Positions 42,701 through 53,603 of a stretch of DNA of 64,000 nt are shown piece by piece. Position numbers and translations under genes: made by a program. The stretch spans positions 11,351,619 to 11,415,618 of the forward strand of contig NC_088105.1 in the NCBI RefSeq assembly GCF_036370855.1. Reading direction: 5' to 3'. The first letter of the stretch is position 1, and every line of letters starts with the position of its first letter. Under the pieces are notes generated by a model. That model was not told where the DNA came from and searched no databases. It saw only the letters and a list, made by a program, of their open reading frames with translations. The DNA is from Dromaius novaehollandiae. Taxonomy: Eukaryota; Chordata; Aves; Casuariiformes; Dromaiidae.

Positions 42701-45700
42701 GTGTGCAACGGCTCGTCACGTCCATTCCGGTCTCTCCTGGTCGAGTACTAGTACACCTGCAAAGGAGCAAGCCATGAGACAGGACCATCATCAACTCACT
42801 TATCACTAAATGTCAGCCACAGCTCTATAGCTTGTCCTAGTTGTGAACACAGAGACAGCAGTGACCCCAGTCCAAGCTGGGATGTGGAAATAAACACACA
42901 TGATCACATGAAAAAGGAATCCGTCTCAAACCAAAGTGTCCTTAGAAATAAACAAATGCCAGTTTGAAAGAGGCTTATATTTATATCTATTTTTATAAGC
43001 TTTCTATGACACACTGCTGTAACATTCCAAGTACACATACATATTTATTAACTGAACCTCATTATAGCCTTATGAGGTAGAGAAACATTATCCTCATTTC
43101 ATAGATAGTGACTCAAAGCAGAGATGATGAACTGACTTGCCCAGTGTCATGAGTTTTCTTTGACAGAGCCGGAGATGGATTTCCACTGTAAAGAATTCCA
43201 GTTATATGCTTTAACCACACTTCTCTGTTCTTCCACCTACCTTTTTGATAGGGCCACTTATCACAGTGATACCTGAACACAGCCAACTGCCATGCAGACT
43301 TCGGTAACTTAAAGTGCCCTGCAGCCTACCACAAATATCTTTCAGGTTCACAGATCATCCGTTTAATCATTACCTCTTCAGTTATTTTGAGTTATGGACA
43401 CTTCTGGCACAACCCACCTTCCCCAACATGTTTCAAAAGAAGTTTAATATTTCCCAAGAATGACAGACCTAAGAACCGCAGAAGGCAATCAGGATTACTA
43501 GACCAACCAGGAAAAAGTCAAAACAGTCAAAGTATTTCCAACTGTCAGCCTACCACAAAAGGAAGAAAATAAAGTCAAGATAACTTTAGAAACCAGGAGC
43601 CATTTGGGGATACGTAAACTAAGTTTCCAACACAGAGTAGGGAAAAAGTACTGCACTCCCAGCTCCATGTGCAATGTTGCAGCTATTTGCTGTCCTCCTT
43701 TAAGGTTTCAGGTACCTTTCCTTTAGTCCCTCACGCTCCTGAGCGGGCAGCAGCCCTGCCACAGCTTAAATGCAAATCCTCCTCTGCACAGCAGCACCAC
43801 ACTAACATAATGATGAGAGATCACGCTTCGCACTCTATGTGCTTACTAACATGAGAGAACGAGAGGGAACGCAATATTGCTCCAAGTCCTTCTCCAGCAA
43901 TACAGCATTCATCACCCCAACAATGCAGGGATGAACCAAGATGCCACAGCTCAGATCTCACTTTGCAAAGACATCTGCCTACATCCCAGGCTTCACTGTC
44001 ACGTTATGACTGAGCTCCATACTAAATAAAAAGAATTAAACCTAGTTCTACTTTCAGCAATCAGACTGAGTTTGTAGCTATCAGCACACAGTTAATTGAG
44101 ATGCCATTTTGGATGGTTGGAGTATATTTGAAGTTTTGGCACATATCACATGCACAATTATTAAAAAGATGCATCAGCACCGGTGAGATTTCAATTACTA
44201 TGAAAATAATGAAAAAACAGGGAACTCTTGCCTCTTCCCACTCCAAAGGAAAACCATCATTTAGGGCAATTAAAGTACACAAAACAAACTATCAGAATAT
44301 TGATGGTTATGAATTATCCAGTGAAAGCACTGGCCCCTGGAGACGCACTGAAAGGCCCAATACATCTTATCCATTTCCAACTTTTTTGATACACTGGTAT
44401 TTGCGATCTGTCACTACCTCGCTTTGCCCATATTAAGAGTTAAAAAGAAATCCAACTTCACTTTGCCATTGCTCAATACATTTTGCAGCATGCTTGAAGG
44501 AAAGAATTAAAAAATAACTCACAGTCTTTCCTCTCATCACTATGTCAAATGCACCTTCTAACCACAGGGAAACTGGTCTCTTTGCAGCAGTTCAAATTAT
44601 TCACTTGCATCTTAGTCTGTTTTCCTATTCCCCCCACACCCTGTCCTTGATTATCAAATTCAGATGTTTCAGACCATTACCTTTTCCTCATATCTTGGCT
44701 ACACAGATCCAGCTGGGTCTCCCCTCTGGGTTTTGCTGCTTGCTCCTGTTTAGCCTCTCTACCTAAAATACCTTGTTTTTTATCCCTACTCTATCCTTTT
44801 TATATCCTTCACTCTTCGCCCTTTCTGACACCCCGACAAATCCTTCTGTTGTTCTACTGCCTCTCATGCTCCTCTCCTATGCCCACTTTTCCTTCACAAC
44901 CCAAATCCACCTTGTTAGGCTTGACAATCATTTTCAAAGATATGCTAAATTCCCCACAAACAACATGGGTAAACTCTCCTCACAGTGGTGCATGCAAACT
45001 AAGTTCAATGGTACCCCTACAAAAGCCCAAGAAATCTTGGCTAAAGATTAATTTACCTGCCTAACTGGTTTACTTTCCTATTCTTTAGCAACTTAGGCCA
45101 GAGCGTAATTTAATCCCTCTACCAAGAGATGGGGAAAGGGACTCAAAACGTGGTGATAAAATCCCCTTGTACAAAGTCCAGTTCTTGCTAAGCAAGCCAA
45201 ACAGCTTTAAAACCCCAAAGCACAATAAAATCTGTATCAAACCCCTAAGAAAAAATTAACCATGAGTAAGACGCATGCTACTATAATTCTGTCTTGACCA
45301 GGCTCTCTGTCAAAGCATCTTCTAAGTAGGGCACAGGCATCCTTCAAGCAAAAAAACATTTCATGCAATTACAGCTTACAAAAGAGGGCCTATTTCCACT
45401 ACAGGACCTATTCTTGGAAAGCAGGATCCCTAAAGACATGCTAGGCTTTCCTCAAACATAAAAGACTCCCTAAAAACAGCCCTAAAGCAGCTCAAGAGCT
45501 CTTTGGAGTGCCATGGATTCTGCCTACAGAACAGATTAGGTTAAGACCATTCCTCCAACAAGTAATATGGTGTACCTTGCCAAACCCACCATCCAGAAGC
45601 CTTGGTTGACATTGAGAGCTAAGTGGTAGACTGTCTTTAGGACACATGATTACTTGGCTAGATTTGGGCAGTAGAAATCCTAGTCCTTTCCTGGCTAGGA

Positions 45701-48700
45701 AAAAAACCAGGATTTTCTCCCCAAATTAGAGTCCATTGAACACATCTTTAAATTAACTAACTGAAAAGGAGTCTCATTAGTAAGAACCGTAGGCATTCCT
45801 GCATTGTTCCCATCATCATTCATCTGAGTGCCTACATTGGCACCTAATGTTTTCTGTTAAACTATGTAAAAGCTTACTTGTACTCTCACACTAAAACATG
45901 CATAAACCAAAAAAAAAAAAAAAAAAGTATCCTTCCTCAAGAAAAGAAAGTGCTGGTTAATGATTAAAGAAAATTAAATGGATGGGAAAAAAGTAATAAT
46001 CAAATTAGCACTCCTGATTCACCCATAACTTATCTCTGGATAATGCAGAAGCTAGCGATCAATGGGCTTGGGAATTTCCATACTAGATCAAACCAGATGC
46101 TGATGTTCAGCACTGTGGGTTGCTGCTATACACAGGCACAGAAGTGCGAATTAAAAGGACACTGTCTGATGGCATGCATCTCCACAAGGATAATAATTTA
46201 ACTGCATTGTGTGTGCATTATGCATATATATGCATAGAGAATGAAACGATGACTCAGTAGCTTAGAGGTGTGAAAGACAGAAGGCAGCACTTGATTCTCA
46301 CATGCTAGGCTAGCTGCCTTCCCCCCCCCCCACAAAGCTAAGAGCTGCTCCTGAATACTCAGGGTGATTAAAAAGAGTTGAGGATCAGAGAGGAAATGTG
46401 TATGCGAGGATAAAAGATTCGCACTCAGCTATGCAGATATTCTGGGATTAGCTTCCATCAAAATGCAGGGCTGGGGAGATCTGCAGATACAATGGGATTA
46501 AGAAAGAGCTGACAAAGGATCAGTTTTTGTAGCACACTGCTGAAAAGTACAAACGGGAACACAGGCAGCCTGCAACACTAAGTCAGCTAAATAGATAGGC
46601 TGCTCTGCCTCCATTTTATTCAGCTATGCCAGTTCCTAGAACTTTATTCATTAACACAGGCATTTATAAGACATCCATCCTTACAGCACAGAGAAGCTTC
46701 TTAAAAAGTTAGAAAAAAAAATCTAAGACTAGATATCTAAGAAAAATGCTCCCTGATACTGTGTTATAGTTCCTTAACTTTGAGGTCAGAGACGCCAGCA
46801 TTCTTTTTTTAAAAAAAAATTTGGTTTATGTATGTTTTAGTGTGAGACTACAAATAAGCTTCAACATAGTTTAGCAGAAAACATTAGGCTGACCCAAGGC
46901 TTGTGATAAGAACAAGTCACAGGCCGAAAACAAAATCATACATTGCTCTAGTGGATTCCAGTAGCAATGGATTTTAGTAGCAAACGAACATAATGAATCA
47001 AATTGCTAGTGATTTCTGTCAATGCCTAGCTTGGAATTTCATGCATACGCCAAGAAAGCATTTCCTAAACTCATCACAGAATGCTAAAACTCAGCCAAAG
47101 GTGATGCCTCAAGCAACAAAAGCGACCACCAAAACACTACCAATTAAGGTACAAAACATTGCCCATTAAGTGGAAATGCTCAATTGTGGCAACCAAAACT
47201 CTAGAAATTAGTTAGCTAAAGTTCTAATCTTTAGTAAAAAATACCACATATTTCTTTTCTTACCTAAACAGCAAGGTTTAGACGTACCTTCTCAATGTGG
47301 CTGAATCAGGCAAGCAAGCAGATAAACCTAACTGCAATATCATTTTACATTACTGAAAGTGAGAACTGTAAGGATCCTATTTAATCCTATATATTAATAA
47401 TATGTTCCTATTTACATTTAGTTTGATTTTTCACTGACCAAATCCAGAGAACTCTCAATTTCACCAAGAATGACAATGTACATATGCAAAAAGATGAAGT
47501 CATTGCTGCAGTCTTCCAACAAACATCCTAAAACTTCTGCAGTTCATCTCGGGAAGAGCTATGTACATGCAGCTAGTTAGCTTCCTGAGCGAGCGTGAGG
47601 GCCCAAGAGTACCACTGGGCTCTGCAGTCTCTCCCCATCAGCGGGGTTTGGCTGTCCATGTGCAAGGTCAGCTCTGACACGGTGCCGCTGTAACAGGGGA
47701 CCAGACTGCTGGGAAAAGTGGTGGGAGAGAAAGAGCTGGGAGAAACATAGGGTCCTCCCCACTTTGCTTGGGAGCTGTGTTTATGCTCAAGCCCATATCC
47801 TCACCAGAATTATGTTATAAGCATGCTGGTGCCCAGCCACATACCCCTCCGATCCTGACCTGCTGACTTGACCTCAGCCCTGCCTTGTCACTACAGACTT
47901 GCCAACAGTCATGGGACTCTTGGCTGACCCTCATTACTGCCATCTGATCTGCTCTGCTCTCCTTGCTTGGGTACTGTGGGACTGCACACTTTGTTGATGA
48001 GATCCCTGCCTGCCTTGCTGTCACTTTTGGCTCCCAGGTCACCTTCTTCTGCAAGGCAGCCTGCTCTCGCTGCTCCCTGACAGCGAGAAAGAACAGCCTG
48101 CCCCAACTATCACTTCATTTCTAAATCCTGTTTGAACTTCATTGCATTTTCTCTACTGTAATCTCAATAGGAACAGCTGCAATTCCCTTTTTGTTCAAAC
48201 TGCACTTCCCATCTTCCAAGTACTGTACATCAACTGACCATATTTACTAATACAGTACTGAATAAGACTGAGCCTGCTTATCTTTGGACATATGACAGGG
48301 CTCTCACACACAGTGTTACGTGACTGCAGAGGCCTGAGTAAAAGGATACAAGAAAGCACTCTCCCAGCTGCTTAGCTGGGCTTCACAGGAAGATCTGAGA
48401 GCCTGAAATCCAGTCAGAAAACTTATTTTTTTTGCTAAAATAAGCAGCAGAATAACAAATGGGAATTTTAACAACACACAAGTATATTGAAGATCTGAAG
48501 ATCCACAGCCCACTATAGATCTGTATCTGTCAGGCTAGACTCCAACACTACAACACACCTCGGCACAAAGCTCAGCTGAAGGGCTAGCCCAAAAAAATAA
48601 AGTTCCTGTAAGCATACCAAACCTGTTAATCCATATTCTACACTGGTTTACCATAGAGGGAGGGAAAACAAAATGATACTGAAAGATCTGGTCTGCATCC

Positions 48701-50441
48701 ATGATACAAATTTTAAAAATTAAGAAAATTGCCTGAAACTCCAGGGTCAGAACCACAACAGACAACCTCCGTTTCTTCAGCCCAGCGCTATTGTCCAGCA
48801 CCAAAACTACCCCAGTCTGAGTAGCAGACAGAACCTCTGGGACAGCAAGTCTGAAGCCACTGAACAAACCCACAAAAGACCTACAAACTATAAACTTCAA
48901 CACGTTCATCCTCTGCCTCAATGTCACATGCAGAAAACAGCAGGCAGACATAAAAACGTAATAATTTAGAACTTCAGTCTTTCCATTGGGAACACAAAAA
49001 TAAAAGAGAGAAAACGAGAACGCAAACCAAGGTAATCATCAATTTGATGTCACTTTGGGAAACATTTTGATAAATGGAGTACAACAGAAGAACCTGCAAA
49101 AATGTGGTCTTACATTGGTTAAGAAGACTTAAACAGTCTCAGCTGTAAAAGACTGGGACTGAAGAGATCTCATCTGCTACTTAATCTGTCTTGGAGAAAA
49201 AGGAACTCATTGTAAAAAGTCTCATGCAGTTCCTCATTGTCTAAAACACGCTCCTTATCTCGGCAAAATATTGAACAATACATAGCACCAGCGATGCCCG
49301 TGTCATGTCCCACGGTTTATTCATTAGCTTAACTGAAGCAACGGCACAAACAGTCTTTTCTGTTGTGCTTGAAGGGTTCGTTTAATATAACAACATAGTA
49401 CATTCTTCATTCTACAAGAGTTTAACTGACTATTTATTCCCTGTCTCCTGCTACAATACAGAACTCAAGCTAATCATTTCTGCAAATGCTGTAGCTAGAA
49501 TCTCTCTACATATTCACATATGGTAAAATTCCTTGTCTTCTCTTGCATTAATGTTTGCTTTTAATAAAGCAAACTGCATGCTGTATGCTTTTAATAGTTT
49601 CCCCACTTTTTAACATCCTGAAGAGTATGGACAAACTAGGTGATCTGCACAAATTCTCCTTACTTCATCTGGTGGTGCAAAACTTTCAGGAAACTTTGCT
49701 TCCATTCACTGTTTTAAGATGCAAAAATATGTTTCCTGTTAAGTTTTGCCATGGGATTGGCAATTGATAGTGAAAAGCAACTAAAACTAGCCGATAATCC
49801 TGTTTGCCAGCTTGTCACTATTTACTGTAACAATCTTTTTTTTTTCCCCCCTCTATAGAACAGAAAGTTTCTGACATAACAAGAGCAAGAATTCCCCTGA
49901 ATTAAACTTCAGCCACATCCTCAGCTCATTAGAATTGAAGCAGCTGACATCTATAATTAGAAGAGGAAGTCCCTTCTTCACCTGAGACACCATCCCATCA
50001 CAGGAGCAAAACTCTGTTAGGGTAAAAATACCCTAAAATACTCAGAAATCAAGTTTAAATTTATTCCTAGGCAGTTTATTTCACAGACTCAGAACATATA
50101 ATTGATTAAAAATTGAATTTTAAATATGATAGTGAACCAGAGGGAGAAGAAAAAAAAAAGAACAAACCACAGAATTGTGACAACTTATCTTCAGTACTCT
50201 ATTTCCCTAACAGCATATTCATTTAAAGACATCTGGTCTTGTAAGTACTGAAAACTAAATACACAGAACTAAGGAATAATGATAAATGCTTTATATTCTA
50301 GTTTTCCTAGAGAGATCCTAATAAACTAAATAAATTATCATCTAAGTACTTATGAAACAAAGTGGTATGATTTATCACACTCAGGTAAGAAAAAAATTTT
50401 TGTATTTTCATGTCTTACCTGCGCATTGGCTTTCCGTCCAT
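27708..50441 (-). CDS. KLHL20: Kelch-like protein 20, CUL3 ubiquitin ligase adaptor, 11 coding exons
   Basis: KLHL20 recruits substrates such as DAPK1, PML and ULK1 to CUL3-RBX1 for ubiquitylation, and also acts at the trans-Golgi. Coding exons in transcript order: 50441-50419, 42756-42183, 37775-37617, 36476-36382, 35173-35058, 34655-34472, 33269-33126, 32933-32800, 32145-31937, 30189-30083, 27792-27708. Phases agree throughout and sum to 1830 nt, 609 aa, the human length. The start is MDGKPMRR (human MEGKPMRR). The BTB domain (about residues 65-165) is in the large second coding exon, with [20 protein letters not shown] and [15 protein letters not shown]. The BACK domain follows to about 275. 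Six kelch repeats (about 315-605) carry the repeated AVGG and ERYDP/ERYNP motifs. The protein ends [10 protein letters not shown]. The sequence is nearly identical to human as I recall it, implying strong constraint. A noncoding first exon lies in the CpG island. Confidence 0.97.
31653..31678. repeat. Poly(A) run of 26 bp in KLHL20 intron 10
   Basis: An uninterrupted A tract, poly(U) in the KLHL20 transcript, between coding exons 31937-32145 and 30083-30189. No SINE or LINE body was recognised beside it. Confidence 0.9.
37776..42182. other. KLHL20: KLHL20 intron 3 (BTB exon to BACK exon)
   Basis: A 4.4 kb AT-rich intron. The flanking exons join in phase 0 at NFQE/VMESEEF, matching human, so no exon is missing. 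I found no additional gene, structured RNA or recognisable mobile element. Confidence 0.7.
42990..43235 (+). repeat. Ancient MIR-family SINE, about 240 bp
   Basis: Many consensus blocks occur in the right order. CCTCATTATAGCCTTATGAG is followed by a GTAGAG step, then TTATCCTCATTTCATAGATA, then GACTTGCCCAGTGTCATGAG, then ACAGAGCCGGAGATGGATTT, and finally TATATGCTTTAACCACACTT. These match the MIR core-to-tail series (CCTCACAACAACCCTATGAG, TTATCCCCATTTTACAGATG, AACTTGCCCAAGGTCACA, GCAGAGCCGGGATTCGAA, GCTCTTAACCACTA). Divergence of roughly a quarter to a third suggests an early amniote insertion. Confidence 0.85.
45909..45926. repeat. Poly(A) run of 18 bp
   Basis: A simple homopolymer in KLHL20 intron 2, with no recognisable retroposon next to it. 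Confidence 0.85.
46321..46330. repeat. Poly(C) run in KLHL20 intron 2
   Basis: Ten consecutive C residues. A simple homopolymer likely to vary in length. Confidence 0.8.
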
Positions 50442-50486
50442 GCACCGTGAAGAGAAACCTTCACCCTACGCTTCAAGACCTGATCT
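50442..50486 (-). other. KLHL20: 5' UTR part of KLHL20 exon 2, with two possible acceptors
   Basis: Upstream of the start codon the minus strand reads TTCTTGTCTTAGATCAGGTC after a T-rich tract. Splicing could use the TTAG (exon from 50486) or the CAG five bases later (exon from 50481). Both leave the coding region unchanged. The existence of the intron is inferred from the tract and from the absence of a promoter-like sequence here. Confidence 0.6.
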
Positions 50487-51819
50487 AAGACAAGAAAAAA
50501 AAGAAATAAAAAGTGGGGTATTCTACAGCGAGAGCACCTTCCTTTCTCCCTTCAATATGACTCTAGGAGGACAGCATAACTGACCACATCCATGTAATAA
50601 TACGCCTTCAAGCTCTTATCCAGCTGTAAAATTCACAGTCTAAATTAACAATGTCTAGACTGCAGAGAATATAAAGCAGAAGAAAATATAATCATCATTA
50701 AAAGTAATTTTGCCACAGCTACATAATGACTCTTTAGGCAAACAGAACACACATCATAAATTCAGTGAACTGCCTACCTCCCTGAATCTCTAGTTATTTT
50801 ACCAAAGGAAAAAAATAACATATGTCTAAAGTAACAGGGTGCGCTCTCTCTCTCACTCCTTGATCAGTGCCAGGAGATCTCTCCCCCTCATATATTTACC
50901 AGAAATTTAGGGCAGGCTGGTACCTGACAAACAGCACAGCACTGCTCAGCAGCTACACTGTAGGGACAGTATTTGATATAAAATCCACCTTATGTCTGGA
51001 AATTGAAGATAACTCTGTACCCCAGAGGTTAGCATGATGCTAACAATGGTGCTACATCTGCAGAGATTAATGATGCTCCCTGTGCTCACTAATTCCAGTC
51101 AAAATACTTATTTTTTGAGAGCAGTAACAGTTGCAAGCTGAAGAGTCCTTCCATGTTCAAATACTAACTCCTAACATAGATTAACCCTTTTTCACAGGGG
51201 CATCTGTCATCTTGATTTCATTTTAAGGACTATTCAATTAGGAATAAATTTAATTAAATCATTATTTAAAGCAGTAAGTGTAACCTCTTATCATGTATTA
51301 AAAGACTAAAAGGATAATCTGTTCCCATATTGGTATCCACAAACATCTTCCTATCCAAAAATGAAATCAGCACCAGGAAAACAGCAAGACTATAGGAAAG
51401 GCAATGACAGAATAAGACTGAATAGCTTTTAAAAAAAGACAAACAGCATTTAACATAGGAGAACTTAACTGAAATAAGAATAAAATCCTCTCCAGAGGAT
51501 TGAAACTGTCAGATTGGAGCCTCGTGCCCAAAAATAACACGGTATTTTTGGCACAATTTAAATTAAATCACAAAAACAGCCATAACCACATACGGCTACA
51601 TGAACAAGCAACCTTATATTATAACGAAAGGCTCTTCACATACGTTATCGAGCAAACATAAATTGCGCAGTCTGCTGCTTATCAAGAATACGCTCAGACT
51701 CGCTGTCTTTCAGTGCTGCAATTTGGTTTGGCTTTCCCCCCCCCCCCCTTTCTCTTTTTTCTCTCCTCTCTACTCGCAGAAAAGTAGGCGCCTGTTCCTT
51801 CAGCTTAGCACTGCGCATC

Positions 51820-52520
51820 CCGCCGCAACCCCAACCCGGGCCGCCGCTGCCGGGCCGCCGGGCCCGGGGCCGCCCCACGGCGCGGCTGCTGCCCGCGGCG
51901 GCCTGCGCACGGGCGCGCGGCCGCCCCAAGGACGCGGGCTGCGCTGCTCCCAACACCGGCGAGCGCGTCCGACTTCATCCCCGTGAAGGCGCCGTTAGAA
52001 GCCGCGCAGAGGCAGCTTCGCTCCGGCAAGCCCGGCTGGGTGTTTCCAGCGGGGCAGCGACACAGCGACACAGCCCGCCCCCCCCCCCACCCCCCGCGGC
52101 TCGGGGCGCCCGCAGGCCGGGCCGGGTGGGCGCTGCTGCTCCCCCCGGCAACCCGCAGAGCCGCGGCGGGGCCGAGCCGCAGCCCCCTGCCCCGGGGCGC
52201 AGGGACCGAGCGGGACGCCGCCGCCACCGCCGCCGGCCCCCCTCCGCGCCGCAACGGCCGCCCCGGCCCCGGCCCTCACTCACGGCAGCGGGGTCCGCAG
52301 CGCCCCGAGCCGCGCCGTGCCGTGCCCAGCCCCCGCCGGCCCGCTCTCCTCAGCGGCAGGAAGCGGTCCGGCCCCGCGAGCGCTCCCCCGCCAACCGCCG
52401 CCGCCGCGCCGAGGTGCCGCGCCTGCCCGTTCCGCCCCCGCCCCGCCTCGCCGGGGCGCGGGGGGGGGGCGGCGCGGCGGCGACACCGGCACCGCCCCCC
52501 CCCCGGGAGGGGCTGCCCCG
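51820..52520. promoter_or_regulatory. KLHL20: CpG-island promoter of KLHL20
   Basis: Extremely GC- and CpG-rich sequence 1.4-2.1 kb upstream of the first coding exon. On the minus strand a strong donor, CTGCC/GTGAGTGAGG, has its exon end at 52284. Exon 1 is therefore probably noncoding, running from about 52450 to 52284. No TATA box was seen. Long open frames in all directions here simply reflect the lack of AT-rich stop codons. Confidence 0.75.
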
Positions 52521-52529
52521 TGGCGCGGG

Positions 52530-53150
52530 GGCCACGTCCCCCGGGTGCCCATGTCCCCCCGGGTGGCCATGTCTCAGTGAGGTGCCCGGTGGGTGCCCAT
52601 GTCCCCCTGGGGTGGCCATGGCTGGCGGGTGCCCATGTCCATCCCAGTGAGGTGTCCATGTCCCTGTGGGGTGGCCGTGTGCCGGTGAGGTGCCCATGTC
52701 CCAGGGGGTGCCCTTGTCCCCGTGAGGTGCCCGGTGGGTGCCTGCACCCCCCTGGGGTGGCCATGTCTCAGTGAGGTGCCCGGTGGGTGCCCATGTCCCC
52801 CTGGGGTGGCCATGGCTGGCGGGTGCCCCCATCCCAGCGCGGTGTCCAGTGGGTGGCCATGCCCCCATGAGGTGTCCATGACTAGGGGGTGCCGTGGTGG
52901 GGTGAGTACCCATGTGCTGGTGAGGTTCATGGTGGGTGTCCATGTCCCTGTGAGGTGCCACCTCTCAGATGCCCTTTGGGCACCCATGTCCCAGTGCAGT
53001 GCCCGTGTCCCAGTGGGTGTCCATGTCCCAGTGAGGTCCTTGGTGGGTGCCCACGTCCCCCTGGGGTGGTCATGGCCAGTGGGTGCCTGTGTCAGAGCGA
53101 GGAGCCCGGTGCGTGCCTGTGTCCCGGTGGGTGCTGGGTGACCGTGCCCA
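52530..53150. repeat. GC-rich minisatellite next to the KLHL20 CpG island
   Basis: Degenerate tandem repeats of a unit near 18 bp, of the type GGTGCCCATGTCCCAGTG, run for about 0.6 kb. Sub-blocks recur in a higher order: a stretch of about 64 bp starting at 52571 is repeated without mismatch at 52765, an offset of 194 bp. Because the unit length is near a multiple of three and contains few stops, both strands show spurious open frames. They encode repeats such as GHGHPPGT and are not considered genes. Confidence 0.92.
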
Positions 53151-53585
53151 CCCAGCACAGCCACCAAGGGGACCTGGCATCCCCCAGATCCGTGACTCCG
53201 GAGGAGAGTCACTGTTCCCACCCTTCCAAAGGTGTGGCCAGGGCCTGCCAGCCTCCCAAAGGCCAGGGCTCAGCTCCCTTTCTCCAGAGAGGATATCTCT
53301 GAAATCCTGCTGACCTGGTATCTCCTCCTGCTTCTTCGGTGGCTCTGCAGACGAGGAGAGGGGAGCAGGACACATGAAGTGACGCCTGACAGATCAGGGT
53401 GCAGCAGAGCTGGCTGAGAAACTTGGCGCCGCTCTTGTCAGGAGCGCAGGCTGTGCAGCCGCCTGCCTCTCAATTTTCTAGCACACTCTAAATGAATAAA
53501 ATGTATCGGTCCTCTAGCATGTGTCATACAAAAAGACAGCAATTTTCTTACCAATTCAAATATTGCACTTACCTCTGCAATGAGG

Positions 53586-53603
53586 TTTTTTTTTTTTTTT
53601 TTT
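53586..53603. repeat. Poly(T) run of 18 bp
   Basis: A simple homopolymer, possibly the reverse of an old retroposon tail, but no element body was recognised. Confidence 0.85.

Larger units (their letters stand above)
42757..50418. other. KLHL20: KLHL20 intron 2, longest intron in the window
   Basis: A 7.7 kb intron separating the short first coding exon (ending MRR) from the BTB exon. It holds an ancient MIR-like SINE at 42990-43235, a (C)10 run near 46321-46330 and an A18 run at 45909-45926. Open frames in it are short and show no family resemblance. I see no nested gene. Confidence 0.7.

Noticed and set aside
52000-53300. Long open reading frames of 139-263 codons on both strands
   Set aside because: They come from GC-rich island sequence and from the tandem minisatellite, which lacks stops in several frames. 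Products are low-complexity repeats without domains.
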